Position numbers and translations under genes: made by a program. A stretch of DNA of 64,000 nt, from NCBI GenBank assembly GCA_964418125.1, contig CAYQKY010000007.1, forward strand, positions 1-64,000, read 5' to 3'. Under the pieces are notes generated by a model. That model was not told where the DNA came from and ran no database searches. It was given only the letters and a program-made list of their open reading frames with translations. The first letter of the stretch is position 1, and the number at the start of each line of letters is the position of its first letter. Source of the stretch: JACJXW01 sp964418125 (GTDB taxonomy: Bacteria; Bacteroidota; Bacteroidia; Chitinophagales; Saprospiraceae). Shown here piece after piece: positions 8,937-16,247 of the stretch.

Positions 8937-8950
8937 AGGTGTTAACACCT
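8937..8950. promoter_or_regulatory. 14-bp perfect palindrome upstream of the sugar porter
   Basis: AGGTGTTAACACCT is a perfect palindrome that starts 15 bp upstream of the sugar-porter ATG. Its size and position fit an operator for a dimeric regulator. It is unrelated to the motif beside the SusC promoter. Confidence 0.4.
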
Positions 8951-8979
8951 CCATTCCATCTTTACCAGGAACGTCGGTG

Positions 8980-9005
8980 GGAGGAACAAAAAATACTGTT
9001 CCTCC
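8980..9005. terminator. Inverted repeat downstream of the DUF6807 gene (terminator or operator)
   Basis: Arms GGAGGAACA (8980-8988) and TGTTCCTCC (8997-9005) are perfect 9-bp complements around an 8-base loop. It lies 80 bp past the stop of the DUF6807 gene and 58 bp before the sugar-porter start. There is no T run after the stem in either direction, so a terminator role is uncertain. Confidence 0.35.
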
Positions 9006-9084
9006 ATTTCGTTTTGCTTAAATGATGCCTAAATATAGCTTTTTATGCTCCTTTCCCATAATGGCAATACCCCATATCCAAATA

Positions 9085-10287
9085 TCAATCCAGCCTTCCC
9101 ATAACCGGCGCTCCGAAATCCCGGTAGAAAAGCTCCAGGGCCGGCTCATCCGGCGGGCCGTCAAATACCACAAAACGATAACGGGAAAAATAAGGAACAC
9201 CCGGCGCCAGGACAAAAGCCCCATCTACAACGGGAGCAAAACAGAAATAAGGCATTTCCGGGTGCACACGCACAGCTTGCGGAAAGCGAAAATTACCGGG
9301 ATGATCCATGGCGGCGATGCCGGCCATGCCGGAAGGCGTATCGCCATAAAGGGCAACCCAGCCCGGGTGGGTATGATTGGCGGCCGGGCGGGTATCTCCG
9401 GCGCCGGTCAGCACCCGGGCGGTATCGTAAAAATGGGCCTTATCGTCGGGGCTCCAATACTTGCTTCCCCGGATGCCCAGGCCGCCGTAGTGGTATTCCA
9501 GGAGATGCAGCGTGTCTTCGGTAATATTCACCTGGCGGGAATCGAGTTCCCAGAGCAGCGGGCCGCTGTTGTTGAACACCCGGATCACCCACTCCTCTTC
9601 CAGGGCCGGCCCGAAGGCCAGCGCCCGGTGGCGCAGGCGTACAACAGCCTTGGCAAATACCGGCCCGCTGATCAGGGTATCGAGGGAAAAGTGTTCCACC
9701 GTTCCGGTTTCCCGGTGCTGGTTCCAGAAGTCCACCTTCTCGTCCCGGAACAGGGTATTGACCCAGGCCATGAAAATACCGTGCTGATGGGTATGGCCCA
9801 CCGGAAAGCCATCGGTGACTGCCACCCCGGAAGGGCTTCGTACGGGGTGAATGAAGCCGCTGCGGCGGTAAAAGGCAGGCAGGCTGTCGGCGGGCAATTG
9901 TTCGTCAACGGAATAATCGAGCGCTTCCTTTTCGCCGGATATAATTTTCAACCAGCCATCAGGCTCAACTACCTCTACCTGCGTGAAGGCTTCTCCTTTC
10001 TTTCCGGCACGAAGGCGGTAGGTTCGGCTTTCTCCGGCAGCCATAGAGGCTTCACACAAGGCTACTAAGTGAGCGGAGTCGTATACCTGGACTGGAAGTA
10101 CCGCCCCGCTTTCTGCATTTTCCAACACCCGGCCGCTCCAATCCCCAGACTCTTCTAACCGGATGAAGAAGGGAGCGCCCGCCGGGCGTTCCACAGCAGA
10201 TTGAATGGTCACAGTTTGTGCCGGGAGAATTGCGGTGCTCAGCAAAAAAATACTCAGCGCCAGGGAAATGAAAGCGTTGAAAAACAT
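9085..10287 (-). CDS. Secreted DUF6807 (PmoA-family) protein
   Basis: A 400-residue exported protein of the family annotated as PmoA/DUF6807, common in Bacteroidota and Planctomycetota saccharide loci but without a firm activity. Visible signatures are YRRSGFIHPVRSPSGVAVTD, the histidine-rich DGFPVGHTHQHGIFMAW and YHYGGLGIRGSKYW. The clustered histidines suggest a metal or sugar site, which is inference. I chose the ATG at 10287 because it begins a compact signal peptide (MFFNAFISLALSIFLL, cleavage near LPAQ); an in-frame ATG at 10317 adds ten residues. It lies between the sugar porter and the BsuPI-like gene on the same strand. Function unknown. Confidence 0.8.
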   Translation of the reverse strand: MFFNAFISLALSIFLLSTAILPAQTVTIQSAVERPAGAPFFIRLEESGDWSGRVLENAESGAVLPVQVYDSAHLVALCEASMAAGESRTYRLRAGKKGEAFTQVEVVEPDGWLKIISGEKEALDYSVDEQLPADSLPAFYRRSGFIHPVRSPSGVAVTDGFPVGHTHQHGIFMAWVNTLFRDEKVDFWNQHRETGTVEHFSLDTLISGPVFAKAVVRLRHRALAFGPALEEEWVIRVFNNSGPLLWELDSRQVNITEDTLHLLEYHYGGLGIRGSKYWSPDDKAHFYDTARVLTGAGDTRPAANHTHPGWVALYGDTPSGMAGIAAMDHPGNFRFPQAVRVHPEMPYFCFAPVVDGAFVLAPGVPYFSRYRFVVFDGPPDEPALELFYRDFGAPVMGRLD

Positions 10288-10347
10288 GGCCCGTCGATTT
10301 ACCGCCCAAATTAACATTTATGCCGGTTCGACAGGCCAGGAAGAGGC

Positions 10348-11118
10348 CTACTCATGAGCAAACTTGACCCGGAACGGCATTCTGATCTCCTGCCCGGAAG
10401 CGATAAACCGGGCGCTGGCCACATAGACGCCCTCCCGGGTGATGGCATCCTCAAAGTAGAACCAGGGCGCCTTCACCTCTTTTTCGGACCCGCCCGGTAT
10501 CTCCACCATGGTGATCTCATCGCGGAACAGCATGCAGGCGCCCCACTGCCAGATGGTTTCCCCTGCCGGGTTCTCGATCCGAAAGTCAAAAAGTTGGGAA
10601 GTAGGGCATTGGCCCTTCCAGATGCTTCTTCCTTCTTCCCGGTACGGCCACATGACGGAGAAGTACAGCGCCATATTCTTCAATTGGGGCGGGTATTCCG
10701 GCGGCGGGCTGACCGGCCCGGTAAGGGCATCGCCGCCTACGGAGGCAGGCGGCATCCTGTTGACCCAGAGGATGTCGTCTTTGATACTAAGTTTGAGCCC
10801 GAGCGTAAGCGGCTCCGCCCGGTTCAGGATCCTGCCGTACTCAATACCGGGTTTGCCCTCCTCCACTTTCCCTTTTTTACCAAGTATGGCCACTTTCTCA
10901 CCCAGCCAGGCATGCAATACCGGGTCGTTTTCCCAGGGGTGTACCTTTTTTACGACCAGCACTTCTTTTCCGGTTTTCAATTGTAAGAAATAAAGCGGCC
11001 CTTCCGACCTGGAGCCTATGGCGTGCAGCCTGGCCAGAAGATACCCTTCGAAAATATCCATTCTGGCTTCTTTGGATACTTTCCGTTCCTTTAAAACTTC
11101 TGTGCTTTTCATCATCAT
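10348..11118 (-). CDS. BsuPI-like domain protein of unknown function
   Basis: A 256-residue protein with no signal peptide and no confident full-length match. The C-terminal half (about 150-255) resembles the BsuPI (intracellular proteinase inhibitor) beta-sandwich: QLFDFRIENPAGETIWQWG, a PGGSEKEVKAPW turn and GVYVASARFI. The first 110 residues may be a small beta domain; I do not recognise it. Three consecutive ATG codons open the frame. The segment PPASVGG (about residues 123-129) is encoded by a GC-rich palindrome (10732-10753) that resembles intergenic palindromes at 13801 and 14735, so a small repeat seems to have entered the reading frame. It lies 60 bp upstream of the DUF6807 gene. Confidence 0.6.
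   Translation of the reverse strand: MMMKSTEVLKERKVSKEARMDIFEGYLLARLHAIGSRSEGPLYFLQLKTGKEVLVVKKVHPWENDPVLHAWLGEKVAILGKKGKVEEGKPGIEYGRILNRAEPLTLGLKLSIKDDILWVNRMPPASVGGDALTGPVSPPPEYPPQLKNMALYFSVMWPYREEGRSIWKGQCPTSQLFDFRIENPAGETIWQWGACMLFRDEITMVEIPGGSEKEVKAPWFYFEDAITREGVYVASARFIASGQEIRMPFRVKFAHE
10732..10753. repeat. GC-rich palindrome inside a coding sequence
   Basis: Arms GCCGCCT (10732-10738) and AGGCGGC (10747-10753) flank ACGGAGGC. The same style of sequence (GCCYGCC ... GGCRGGC) is seen in gene-free DNA at 13801-13835 and 14735-14758. Here it is translated in frame as PPASVGG without breaking the gene. Confidence 0.45.
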
Positions 11119-11260
11119 TGGTTTTGGTATGGTTATGGAGAATGAAATGCCGAAGTGGCTGTTATGGTGAGAAAGTTTTCGGGAAGGAACGACTGGGTAG
11201 AACTTCCAAGGAATTTATTATAGGCCAAATATCAAGACAGCGCAATGATTTTGATCAGTG

Positions 11261-11273
11261 AGTAACCGTTACT
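11261..11273. promoter_or_regulatory. Small inverted repeat AGTAAC-C-GTTACT
   Basis: Perfect 6-bp arms around one base, in the divergent promoter region between the BsuPI-like and Gfo/Idh/MocA genes. It is a possible operator, seen once only. Confidence 0.3.
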
Positions 11274-11462
11274 AAATAACTACAGCTGAAAAACATGAAA
11301 CGAAAGCCGGAAAGTTTAGTGTTTTTTCTGTTTTTACCGGCAAACCTAAACGCCGTACAGATCAGGCGGCCCCAATCCCCGTGCTTCCTCTTCATCCTCG
11401 CCGCTTCGCTCCACCCTCCCTGAAAGTACCCACCAAAATTCCCGCTTTCCTGGCAGAAACCA

Positions 11463-11470
11463 TATATTTG
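11463..11470 (+). promoter_or_regulatory. -7 promoter box of the Gfo/Idh/MocA operon
   Basis: TATATTTG matches the Bacteroidota consensus TAnnTTTG exactly and lies 46 bp upstream of the ATG at 11517. No clear -33 TTG was found at the expected spacing. Confidence 0.45.
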
Positions 11471-11516
11471 AGCAGGCAGGGACAGAGATCTGAAAAAACT
11501 CAAAACACATACAACA

Positions 11517-12863
11517 ATGGGTGATAACAACCGAAGGCAATTCATCAAAAAACTGGGCCTGGCCACGGCATCCGTAGCGGCGGCCGGCGCCTCCTTCACC
11601 GACAGCAACAAAACGATAACCTACTTAAAGAGAACCAACCCACTCACTCCTTCCGGAGAAGTCCGGATCGCCCTGATCGGCGCCGGCGGCATGGGCGTTG
11701 AAGACACCAAGACCTGCCTCCGCCACGAAGGCGCCCGCCTGGTGGCGGTGTGCGACCTGTACAAGGGCCGGATCAAGGATGCGCAGGAGCGATGGGGCAA
11801 GGATCTGTTTGCCACCGCCGACTACAAGGAAATACTCAGCCGTAAGGATGTCGACGCCGTGATCATCGGCACGCCCGACCACTGGCATAAGCAGATTTCC
11901 GTCGATGCCCTCCTGGCCGGCAAGCACGCTTATTGCGAAAAGCCCATGGTGCATTCCGTAGAAGAAGGCCATGAGGTGATCAACGCCTGGAAGAAATCGG
12001 GCAAGGTCTTCATGGTGGGCAGCCAGGGCCTGTCGTCCCTGGGCAACGAAAAGGCCAAGGAACTGCTGTCCGAGGGCGCGATCGGAGACATCAACTACGC
12101 CGAAGGATTCTGGGCGCGCCACTCCCCCACCGGCGCCTGGCAGTACCCCATTCCCGAAGATGCCTCCCAGGCAACGGTCGACTGGCAACGCTACATTGCC
12201 AATACCAACCAACGGCCCTGGGACCCGCTGCGCTTCTTCCGCTGGCGCAACTACCTGGACTACGGCACCGGCATGTCGGGCGACCTGTTCGTGCACCTGT
12301 TCTCCAGCCTGCACTTCATAACCAGCTCTTTAGGGCCCACCAAGATCAGCGCCATGGGCGGCCTGCGCTACTGGAAGGACGGGCGGGAAGTGCCGGACGT
12401 ACTGCTTGGTATGTTCGATTATCCGGAAACGGAAGCCCACCCCGGCTTCAACTTGTCCCTGCGCTGCAATTTCGTGGACGGCACCAGCGGCACAACCTAC
12501 CTGAGGGTCGTCGGCAGCAAAGGGTCCATGGATGTGAAATGGGAAGAAGTGGTGCTCCGCCGCAATTCCGGCGACGCCCTGGATGACTTCGCCAAGGCCA
12601 AGGCACAAGAAGCCGGAGGCATGGTTTCGGGCCGCAAGAAGATGCTGCCGCCCGAGGAAACGGTTTTCAGAGCAGAAGACGGCTACAAGGGCGCCCATTA
12701 CGACCACTTCGCCAATTGGCTCCGCGCTATCCGCACAGGCGGAACGGTAGTGGAAAACCCTGTTTTCGGCTTCCGCGCCGCCGCTCCGGCCTTGTTGTGT
12801 AACGACAGCTACTTTGAGGGCAAGTTCATCAACTGGGACCCGGTGGGGATGAAGGTGGTTTGA
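11517..12863 (+). CDS. Tat-exported Gfo/Idh/MocA-family oxidoreductase
   Basis: A 448-residue NAD(P)-dependent sugar oxidoreductase exported folded by the Tat pathway (RRQFIKK at residues 6-12 plus a hydrophobic stretch). The Rossmann nucleotide site is GAGGMG (55-60), followed by VAVCD at the end of strand 2 and the family EKP motif at 141-143 (CEKPMVHSVEEG). The C-terminal alpha/beta domain includes the metal- or substrate-site segment GTGMSGDLFVHLFSS. Exported members usually retain tightly bound cofactor and oxidise or epimerise sugars, in several pathways at C3. It heads a plus-strand run with two DUF1080 proteins and a sulfatase. A role in making or consuming a 3-keto-sugar is inference from that company. 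Confidence 0.9.
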   Translation: MGDNNRRQFIKKLGLATASVAAAGASFTDSNKTITYLKRTNPLTPSGEVRIALIGAGGMGVEDTKTCLRHEGARLVAVCDLYKGRIKDAQERWGKDLFATADYKEILSRKDVDAVIIGTPDHWHKQISVDALLAGKHAYCEKPMVHSVEEGHEVINAWKKSGKVFMVGSQGLSSLGNEKAKELLSEGAIGDINYAEGFWARHSPTGAWQYPIPEDASQATVDWQRYIANTNQRPWDPLRFFRWRNYLDYGTGMSGDLFVHLFSSLHFITSSLGPTKISAMGGLRYWKDGREVPDVLLGMFDYPETEAHPGFNLSLRCNFVDGTSGTTYLRVVGSKGSMDVKWEEVVLRRNSGDALDDFAKAKAQEAGGMVSGRKKMLPPEETVFRAEDGYKGAHYDHFANWLRAIRTGGTVVENPVFGFRAAAPALLCNDSYFEGKFINWDPVGMKVV

Positions 12864-12870
12864 AATTTTT

Positions 12871-12952
12871 GATTTTTGATGTGCGATTTTTGATTTTTGA
12901 TTTGGCTGCGCCAGGCTGTCGGCCCATGTGAGCACATCGCACATCAAAAATC
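12871..12952. repeat. Inverted repeat with 17-bp perfect arms, TTTTTGA-rich
   Basis: The arms 12871-12887 and 12936-12952 (starting GATTTTTGATG and ending CATCAAAAATC) are perfect 17-bp complements. The loop contains a second TTTTTGA tandem run (12885-12904). It lies 7 bp after the Gfo/Idh/MocA stop and before a DUF1080 gene. The same modules recur at 18321-18374. Confidence 0.65.
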
Positions 12953-13006
12953 TCAAATCAAAAATCATATATCTGCAAATTTCCATGTAACAAGAAAATT
13001 CACACC

Positions 13007-13741
13007 ATGAAAAACATCCGTCGCTTTTTATTAGTAGTATTTGCATTTTCCGGCCTGTATTCCTGCAATTCCGGCCAGGAAAAAACACCGGCTTCGGAAA
13101 CCGAAGCCGCAACCGAAGAACCCGAATGGATCGTCCTGTTCGACGGCACAAGTACCGAAGGGTGGCGTGGTTATAACCAGGACACCCTTCCGGCAAACTG
13201 GGTCATCGAGGACGGCGCCCTGAAATCCCTCGGAACGGGGGGAGACATCGGCGGCGACATCGTTTACGGCGCCCGGGAATTCGAGGATTTCGAGCTGGCC
13301 CTGGAATGGAAGATCTCAGAGGGCGGCAACAGCGGCATTTTTTACCACGTTTTGGAAGGAGAGCAATACAATGCCCCTTATGAAAATGCCCCGGAATACC
13401 AGCTGATCGATGACCTGGGCTTCCCCGAAAAACTGGAGGACTGGCAGAAAGCGGGGGCGGATTACGCCATGTATGTTCCCGACCCGGAAAAGAAGATCAC
13501 CAAGAATGCCGGCGAATGGAATTCCTCCCGTATCGTTTTTACCGAAGAAAAGGCCGAATACTGGCTCAACGGGCAAAAAGTGGTGGAATTCGTACCCTGG
13601 TCCGATGAATGGATGGAGCGTCGCAATTCCGGGAAATGGGATAAGTACCCCGATTATGGAAAGGCGAAAAAAGGCCTGATCGGCCTGCAGGATCATGGCA
13701 GCTTCATCTGGTTCAGGGATATCCGGATCCGGGAACTGTAG
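13007..13741 (+). CDS. DUF1080 lipoprotein (3-keto-disaccharide hydrolase family)
   Basis: A 244-residue lipoprotein (lipobox LYSC, Cys20) with a single concanavalin-like DUF1080 jelly roll. Typical landmarks are VLFDGTSTEGWRGY at the start of the domain, WVIEDGALKS, LALEWKISEGGNSGIFYHV, the stretch around APEYQLIDD, and a C-terminal GLIGLQDHGSFIWFRDIRI. The family name comes from proposed 3-keto-disaccharide hydrolysis and several members sit in 3-keto-glycoside pathways; catalysis for this protein is not proven. It follows the Gfo/Idh/MocA gene by 143 bp containing a large inverted repeat, so co-transcription would have to read through that structure. Confidence 0.9.
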   Translation: MKNIRRFLLVVFAFSGLYSCNSGQEKTPASETEAATEEPEWIVLFDGTSTEGWRGYNQDTLPANWVIEDGALKSLGTGGDIGGDIVYGAREFEDFELALEWKISEGGNSGIFYHVLEGEQYNAPYENAPEYQLIDDLGFPEKLEDWQKAGADYAMYVPDPEKKITKNAGEWNSSRIVFTEEKAEYWLNGQKVVEFVPWSDEWMERRNSGKWDKYPDYGKAKKGLIGLQDHGSFIWFRDIRIREL

Positions 13742-13750
13742 TTGTTTGGG

Positions 13751-13790
13751 GTTCGTTATTCGGGATTCGTTGTTCGTTATTCGGGATTCG
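13751..13790. repeat. Tandem pair of a 19-bp unit
   Basis: GTTCGTTATTCGGGATTCG occurs at 13751-13769 and again at 13772-13790 (period 21). Its last 12 bases are found in reverse complement at 20024-20035, next to another gene end. It lies in the 142-bp gap between two DUF1080 genes. Confidence 0.65.
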
Positions 13791-13800
13791 AGTGCCATTC

Positions 13801-13835
13801 GCCCGCCGTAGCGGCTACGGCCCACAGAGGCGGGC
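13801..13835. repeat. Nested GC-rich hairpin
   Basis: The outer arms are GCCCGCC (13801-13807) and GGCGGGC (13829-13835). An inner alternative stem is GCCGTAG (13805-13811) with CTACGGC (13815-13821). It is downstream of the first DUF1080 gene and resembles a REP-type palindrome more than a terminator, since no T run follows. Confidence 0.5.
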
Positions 13836-13883
13836 AAAATCCGACGCTCATATATATTGTAAAGCATCTCAAATTTTTTCCTT

Positions 13884-14483
13884 ATGAATCAAAAGATATT
13901 CATGGCCATTCTCTTGTTAACCAGCATGGGGGTATTGGCCACTGCTCAGAAAACATCCCTTTTCAACGGGGAAGACTTGTCCGGATGGACTGCTCACGGC
14001 ACCGAAAAATGGTACGTGGAAAACGGGGAGCTGGTATCGGAGAGCGGGCCGGATAAAGAGTACGGCTATTTATCCACCGATAAGAATTACAAGGACTTCA
14101 TCCTCGAGGCGGAGTTCAGGCAGGAAGCCGACGGCAACAGCGGCATCTTCTTCCGCTCCACCATCGACGGGGTAAAGATCAGCGGCTGGCAGGTGGAGGT
14201 AGCCCCGCCCGGAAAGCATACCGGCGGCATTTATGAGTCTTACGGCAGAGGGTGGCTTATCCAGCCTTCCGCGCAAAAGGGAAAGGCGCTGAAAGAAGGG
14301 GAATGGAACAAAATAAAGATCAAAGTGAAGGGCGACAAAGTCACCACCTGGCTCAACGGCCAGAAGATGATCAGCCTCAAAGACGAGAAGATCGGCGCCG
14401 GCGAAGGGTTCATCGCCCTGCAGATCCACGACGGGGGCGGAATAAAGGTGCGGTGGCGGAATTTGATGGTAAAAGAGTTGTAA
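13884..14483 (+). CDS. Small secreted DUF1080 protein
   Basis: A 199-residue exported protein, signal peptide about 1-21 (ends LATAQ), that is almost entirely one DUF1080 domain. Landmarks are TSLFNGEDLSGWTAHG, WYVENGELVSE, FILEAEFRQEADGNSGIFFR, WLNGQKMISL and FIALQIHDGGGIKVRWRNL. It is the second of two adjacent DUF1080 genes of different sizes, so they are divergent paralogues and not a recent duplication. No lipobox is seen, so it is probably soluble in the periplasm or secreted. By family it may hydrolyse or bind a 3-keto-glycoside; not shown here. Confidence 0.9.
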   Translation: MNQKIFMAILLLTSMGVLATAQKTSLFNGEDLSGWTAHGTEKWYVENGELVSESGPDKEYGYLSTDKNYKDFILEAEFRQEADGNSGIFFRSTIDGVKISGWQVEVAPPGKHTGGIYESYGRGWLIQPSAQKGKALKEGEWNKIKIKVKGDKVTTWLNGQKMISLKDEKIGAGEGFIALQIHDGGGIKVRWRNLMVKEL

Positions 14484-14821
14484 AATATCGCTGGGTATGG
14501 AACGCAGATTAGCGCGGTTTTAGCGGATTGCGCGGATTAAGGCCCTGGCTTTTTGCCCCGAAATCGGGATAGTTCAATTTTCTGTGTCTCCTGAAAAACG
14601 CCCCTTGATTTTCAGGGACTTGCGAACAGCGCCCGTCCTCGTACCTCGGCCGGGTAAAAACACCGCCCGTCCTCGTTCCTCAGCCGGGTGAAAATTGCGA
14701 ACACTCCCCCGAAATCCGCGTTCTTGGCCTAATCCTGCCTGTGGCACAGCAGGCAGGCGCGTTCCATTTTCAATTCTGCGAACACTCCCTCTGTCCGCTC
14801 ATCAGCTTAAATAAACACAAA
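14484..14821 (+). repeat. 338-bp repeat-rich intergenic region
   Basis: No gene is seen. The region is built of short repeats. A CGCCCGTCCTCG... unit of 26 bp occurs at 14630-14655 and 14664-14689 (24 of 26 identical). GCGAACACTCCC occurs at 14697-14708 and 14778-14789. There is an inverted repeat CCTGAAAA/TTTTCAGG (14590-14597, 14609-14616) and a perfect hairpin CCTGCCTG-TGGCACAG-CAGGCAGG (14735-14758). GGAACGCAGATT near 14499 resembles the element at 45488. The origin is unknown. Confidence 0.65.
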
Positions 14822-16165
14822 ATGAGCCCTTTCACCTTTCTCACCATCATCCAGTTATTTATTATCCTCCTACCCCGTTATGAGGGTAATGAGCCGCCAC
14901 CCGTAGCAAACCCCAACATCGTCATCCTCTTCTGCGACGACCTGGGATACGGCGACCTGGGCGTCTATGGCCACCCCACCATTCGCACGCCCAACCTCGA
15001 CCGCATGGCCGCCGAGGGGATGAAGTTCACCAATTTCTACTCGGGCTCTCCGGCCTGTACGGCCAGCCGCTATGCCCTGCTCACCGGGCGCTACCCGATC
15101 CGCTCCGGCTTTTCCTGGGTGCTTTACCCCGGGTCCGAACGAGGCATACATCCCGAAGAATTAACCCTGGCCGAAGGGTTGAAGCAGGCAGGATACCGCA
15201 CCGCCTGTTTTGGAAAATGGCACCTGGGTTCCTTCAAACGGGAATACCTTCCACTGCAGAACGGTTTTGACGAGTACCTCGGGCTGCCTTACAGCAATGA
15301 CATGATCCCGCCGAAACATCCGGATATAGCCTTGCTGCGGGGCAACGACACCCTGGAGCTTAACCCGGATCAAAGTTTGCTGACTGCCCGCTACACCGAA
15401 GAGGCAAAATCATTTATCCTGCGAAATAAGGACAATCCCTTTTTTCTATACCTCCCCTACGCCATGCCCCACCTGCCCCTCCACCCGGGAGCGGCCTTTG
15501 CCGGAAAATCAGCCCGGGGCGCCTACGGCGATGTGGTGGAAGAGATCGACTGGAGCGTGGGAGAGGTCCTGAAGTTACTCGACGAACAGGGCCTGTCAGC
15601 AAACACCCTGGTATTTTTCACCAGCGACAACGGCCCCTGGATCATCAAGGATGAGGAAGGAGGCTCCGCCGGGCTGTTCCGCGACGGCAAGGGCAGCACC
15701 TGGGAAGGCGGGATGCGGGAGCCGGCGATCGCTTGCTGGCCCGGAGTGATTGCCCCGGGAAGCCTGCAAATGGAACAGAGCAGTACGCTCGACCTTTTTG
15801 TGACCGCCCTGAAACTCGCCGGGATACCGCTTCCGGCCGACAGGGCTATAGACGGAAAAGACATCAGCCATCTTCTGAGAGGAGAAAAGGAGCATACCGT
15901 AGCCAATATGCCCTTCTTCTACTACGGGCCCAATGAGCTTCACGCTGTGCGCCAAGGCCCCTGGAAGCTCCACATCAAAACCTCCAGCCAAACCGGAAAG
16001 CAATATTTCGACGGCAGGACACCCCTGCTCTTCAACCTGGATACCGACCCATCGGAACAGTATGACCTGACAGAGCAATACCCGGAAATATTGAAGAGGC
16101 TCCTGAAAGAGATTGAAGTACACCAAAGAGAGGTTCAGGAAGAAGGTTCGTTTTACCGCGAATAG
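14822..16165 (+). CDS. Type I sulfatase (formylglycine-dependent, S1 family)
   Basis: A 447-residue exported sulfatase that should remove sulfate esters from a glycan. The N-terminus is hydrophobic (MSPFTFLTIIQLFIILL). Metal-binding aspartates appear in FCDDLGYGD (Asp39, Asp40). The active-site nucleophile is Cys79 in SPACTASRYALLTGR, to be converted to formylglycine. The usual proline two residues after the cysteine is alanine here (C-T-A-S-R), a known variant. Other family segments are GKWHLGSF and FFTSDNGPW. A longer in-frame start at 14741 would lie in repeat DNA, so ATG 14822 is preferred. It ends the plus-strand DUF1080 cluster. The sulfatase-maturing enzyme is not in this window. Confidence 0.93.
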   Translation: MSPFTFLTIIQLFIILLPRYEGNEPPPVANPNIVILFCDDLGYGDLGVYGHPTIRTPNLDRMAAEGMKFTNFYSGSPACTASRYALLTGRYPIRSGFSWVLYPGSERGIHPEELTLAEGLKQAGYRTACFGKWHLGSFKREYLPLQNGFDEYLGLPYSNDMIPPKHPDIALLRGNDTLELNPDQSLLTARYTEEAKSFILRNKDNPFFLYLPYAMPHLPLHPGAAFAGKSARGAYGDVVEEIDWSVGEVLKLLDEQGLSANTLVFFTSDNGPWIIKDEEGGSAGLFRDGKGSTWEGGMREPAIACWPGVIAPGSLQMEQSSTLDLFVTALKLAGIPLPADRAIDGKDISHLLRGEKEHTVANMPFFYYGPNELHAVRQGPWKLHIKTSSQTGKQYFDGRTPLLFNLDTDPSEQYDLTEQYPEILKRLLKEIEVHQREVQEEGSFYRE

Positions 16166-16182
16166 TATAGCCTGCCTGGCGG

Positions 16183-16247
16183 TTAAGAGCCTATCCGAAA
16201 ACCTTCGGGGGCAGCCGCAAAAGCGAGGTTTTGGGATAGGTTCTTAA
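16183..16247. mobile_element. MITE-like 65-bp inverted repeat with TTAA ends
   Basis: The left arm 16183-16204 (TTAAGAGCCTATCCGAAAA...) and right arm 16226-16247 are complementary at 20 of 22 positions. Both outer ends read TTAA, which could be a target-site duplication or part of the terminal repeat. It sits between the convergent sulfatase and cytochrome genes and overlaps the last codons of the latter. It could also serve as a bidirectional terminator. There is no transposase. Confidence 0.5.

Larger units (their letters stand above)
11119..11516. other. 398-bp divergent intergenic region
   Basis: This region separates the BsuPI-like gene (minus) from the Gfo/Idh/MocA gene (plus). It holds an inverted repeat AGTAAC-C-GTTACT (11261-11273) and an exact TATATTTG promoter box (11463-11470). 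An open frame covering 11255-11611 on the minus strand is not convincing because it runs through the promoter and into the opposing gene. Confidence 0.6.

Noticed and set aside
11255..11611. A 118-codon minus-strand open frame upstream of the Gfo/Idh/MocA gene
   Set aside because: It overlaps the start of a convincing Tat-exported protein and the -7 box of its promoter.
14741..14821. An upstream start for the sulfatase
   Set aside because: The added 27 residues would be encoded by repeat DNA and would place extra residues before the hydrophobic export segment.
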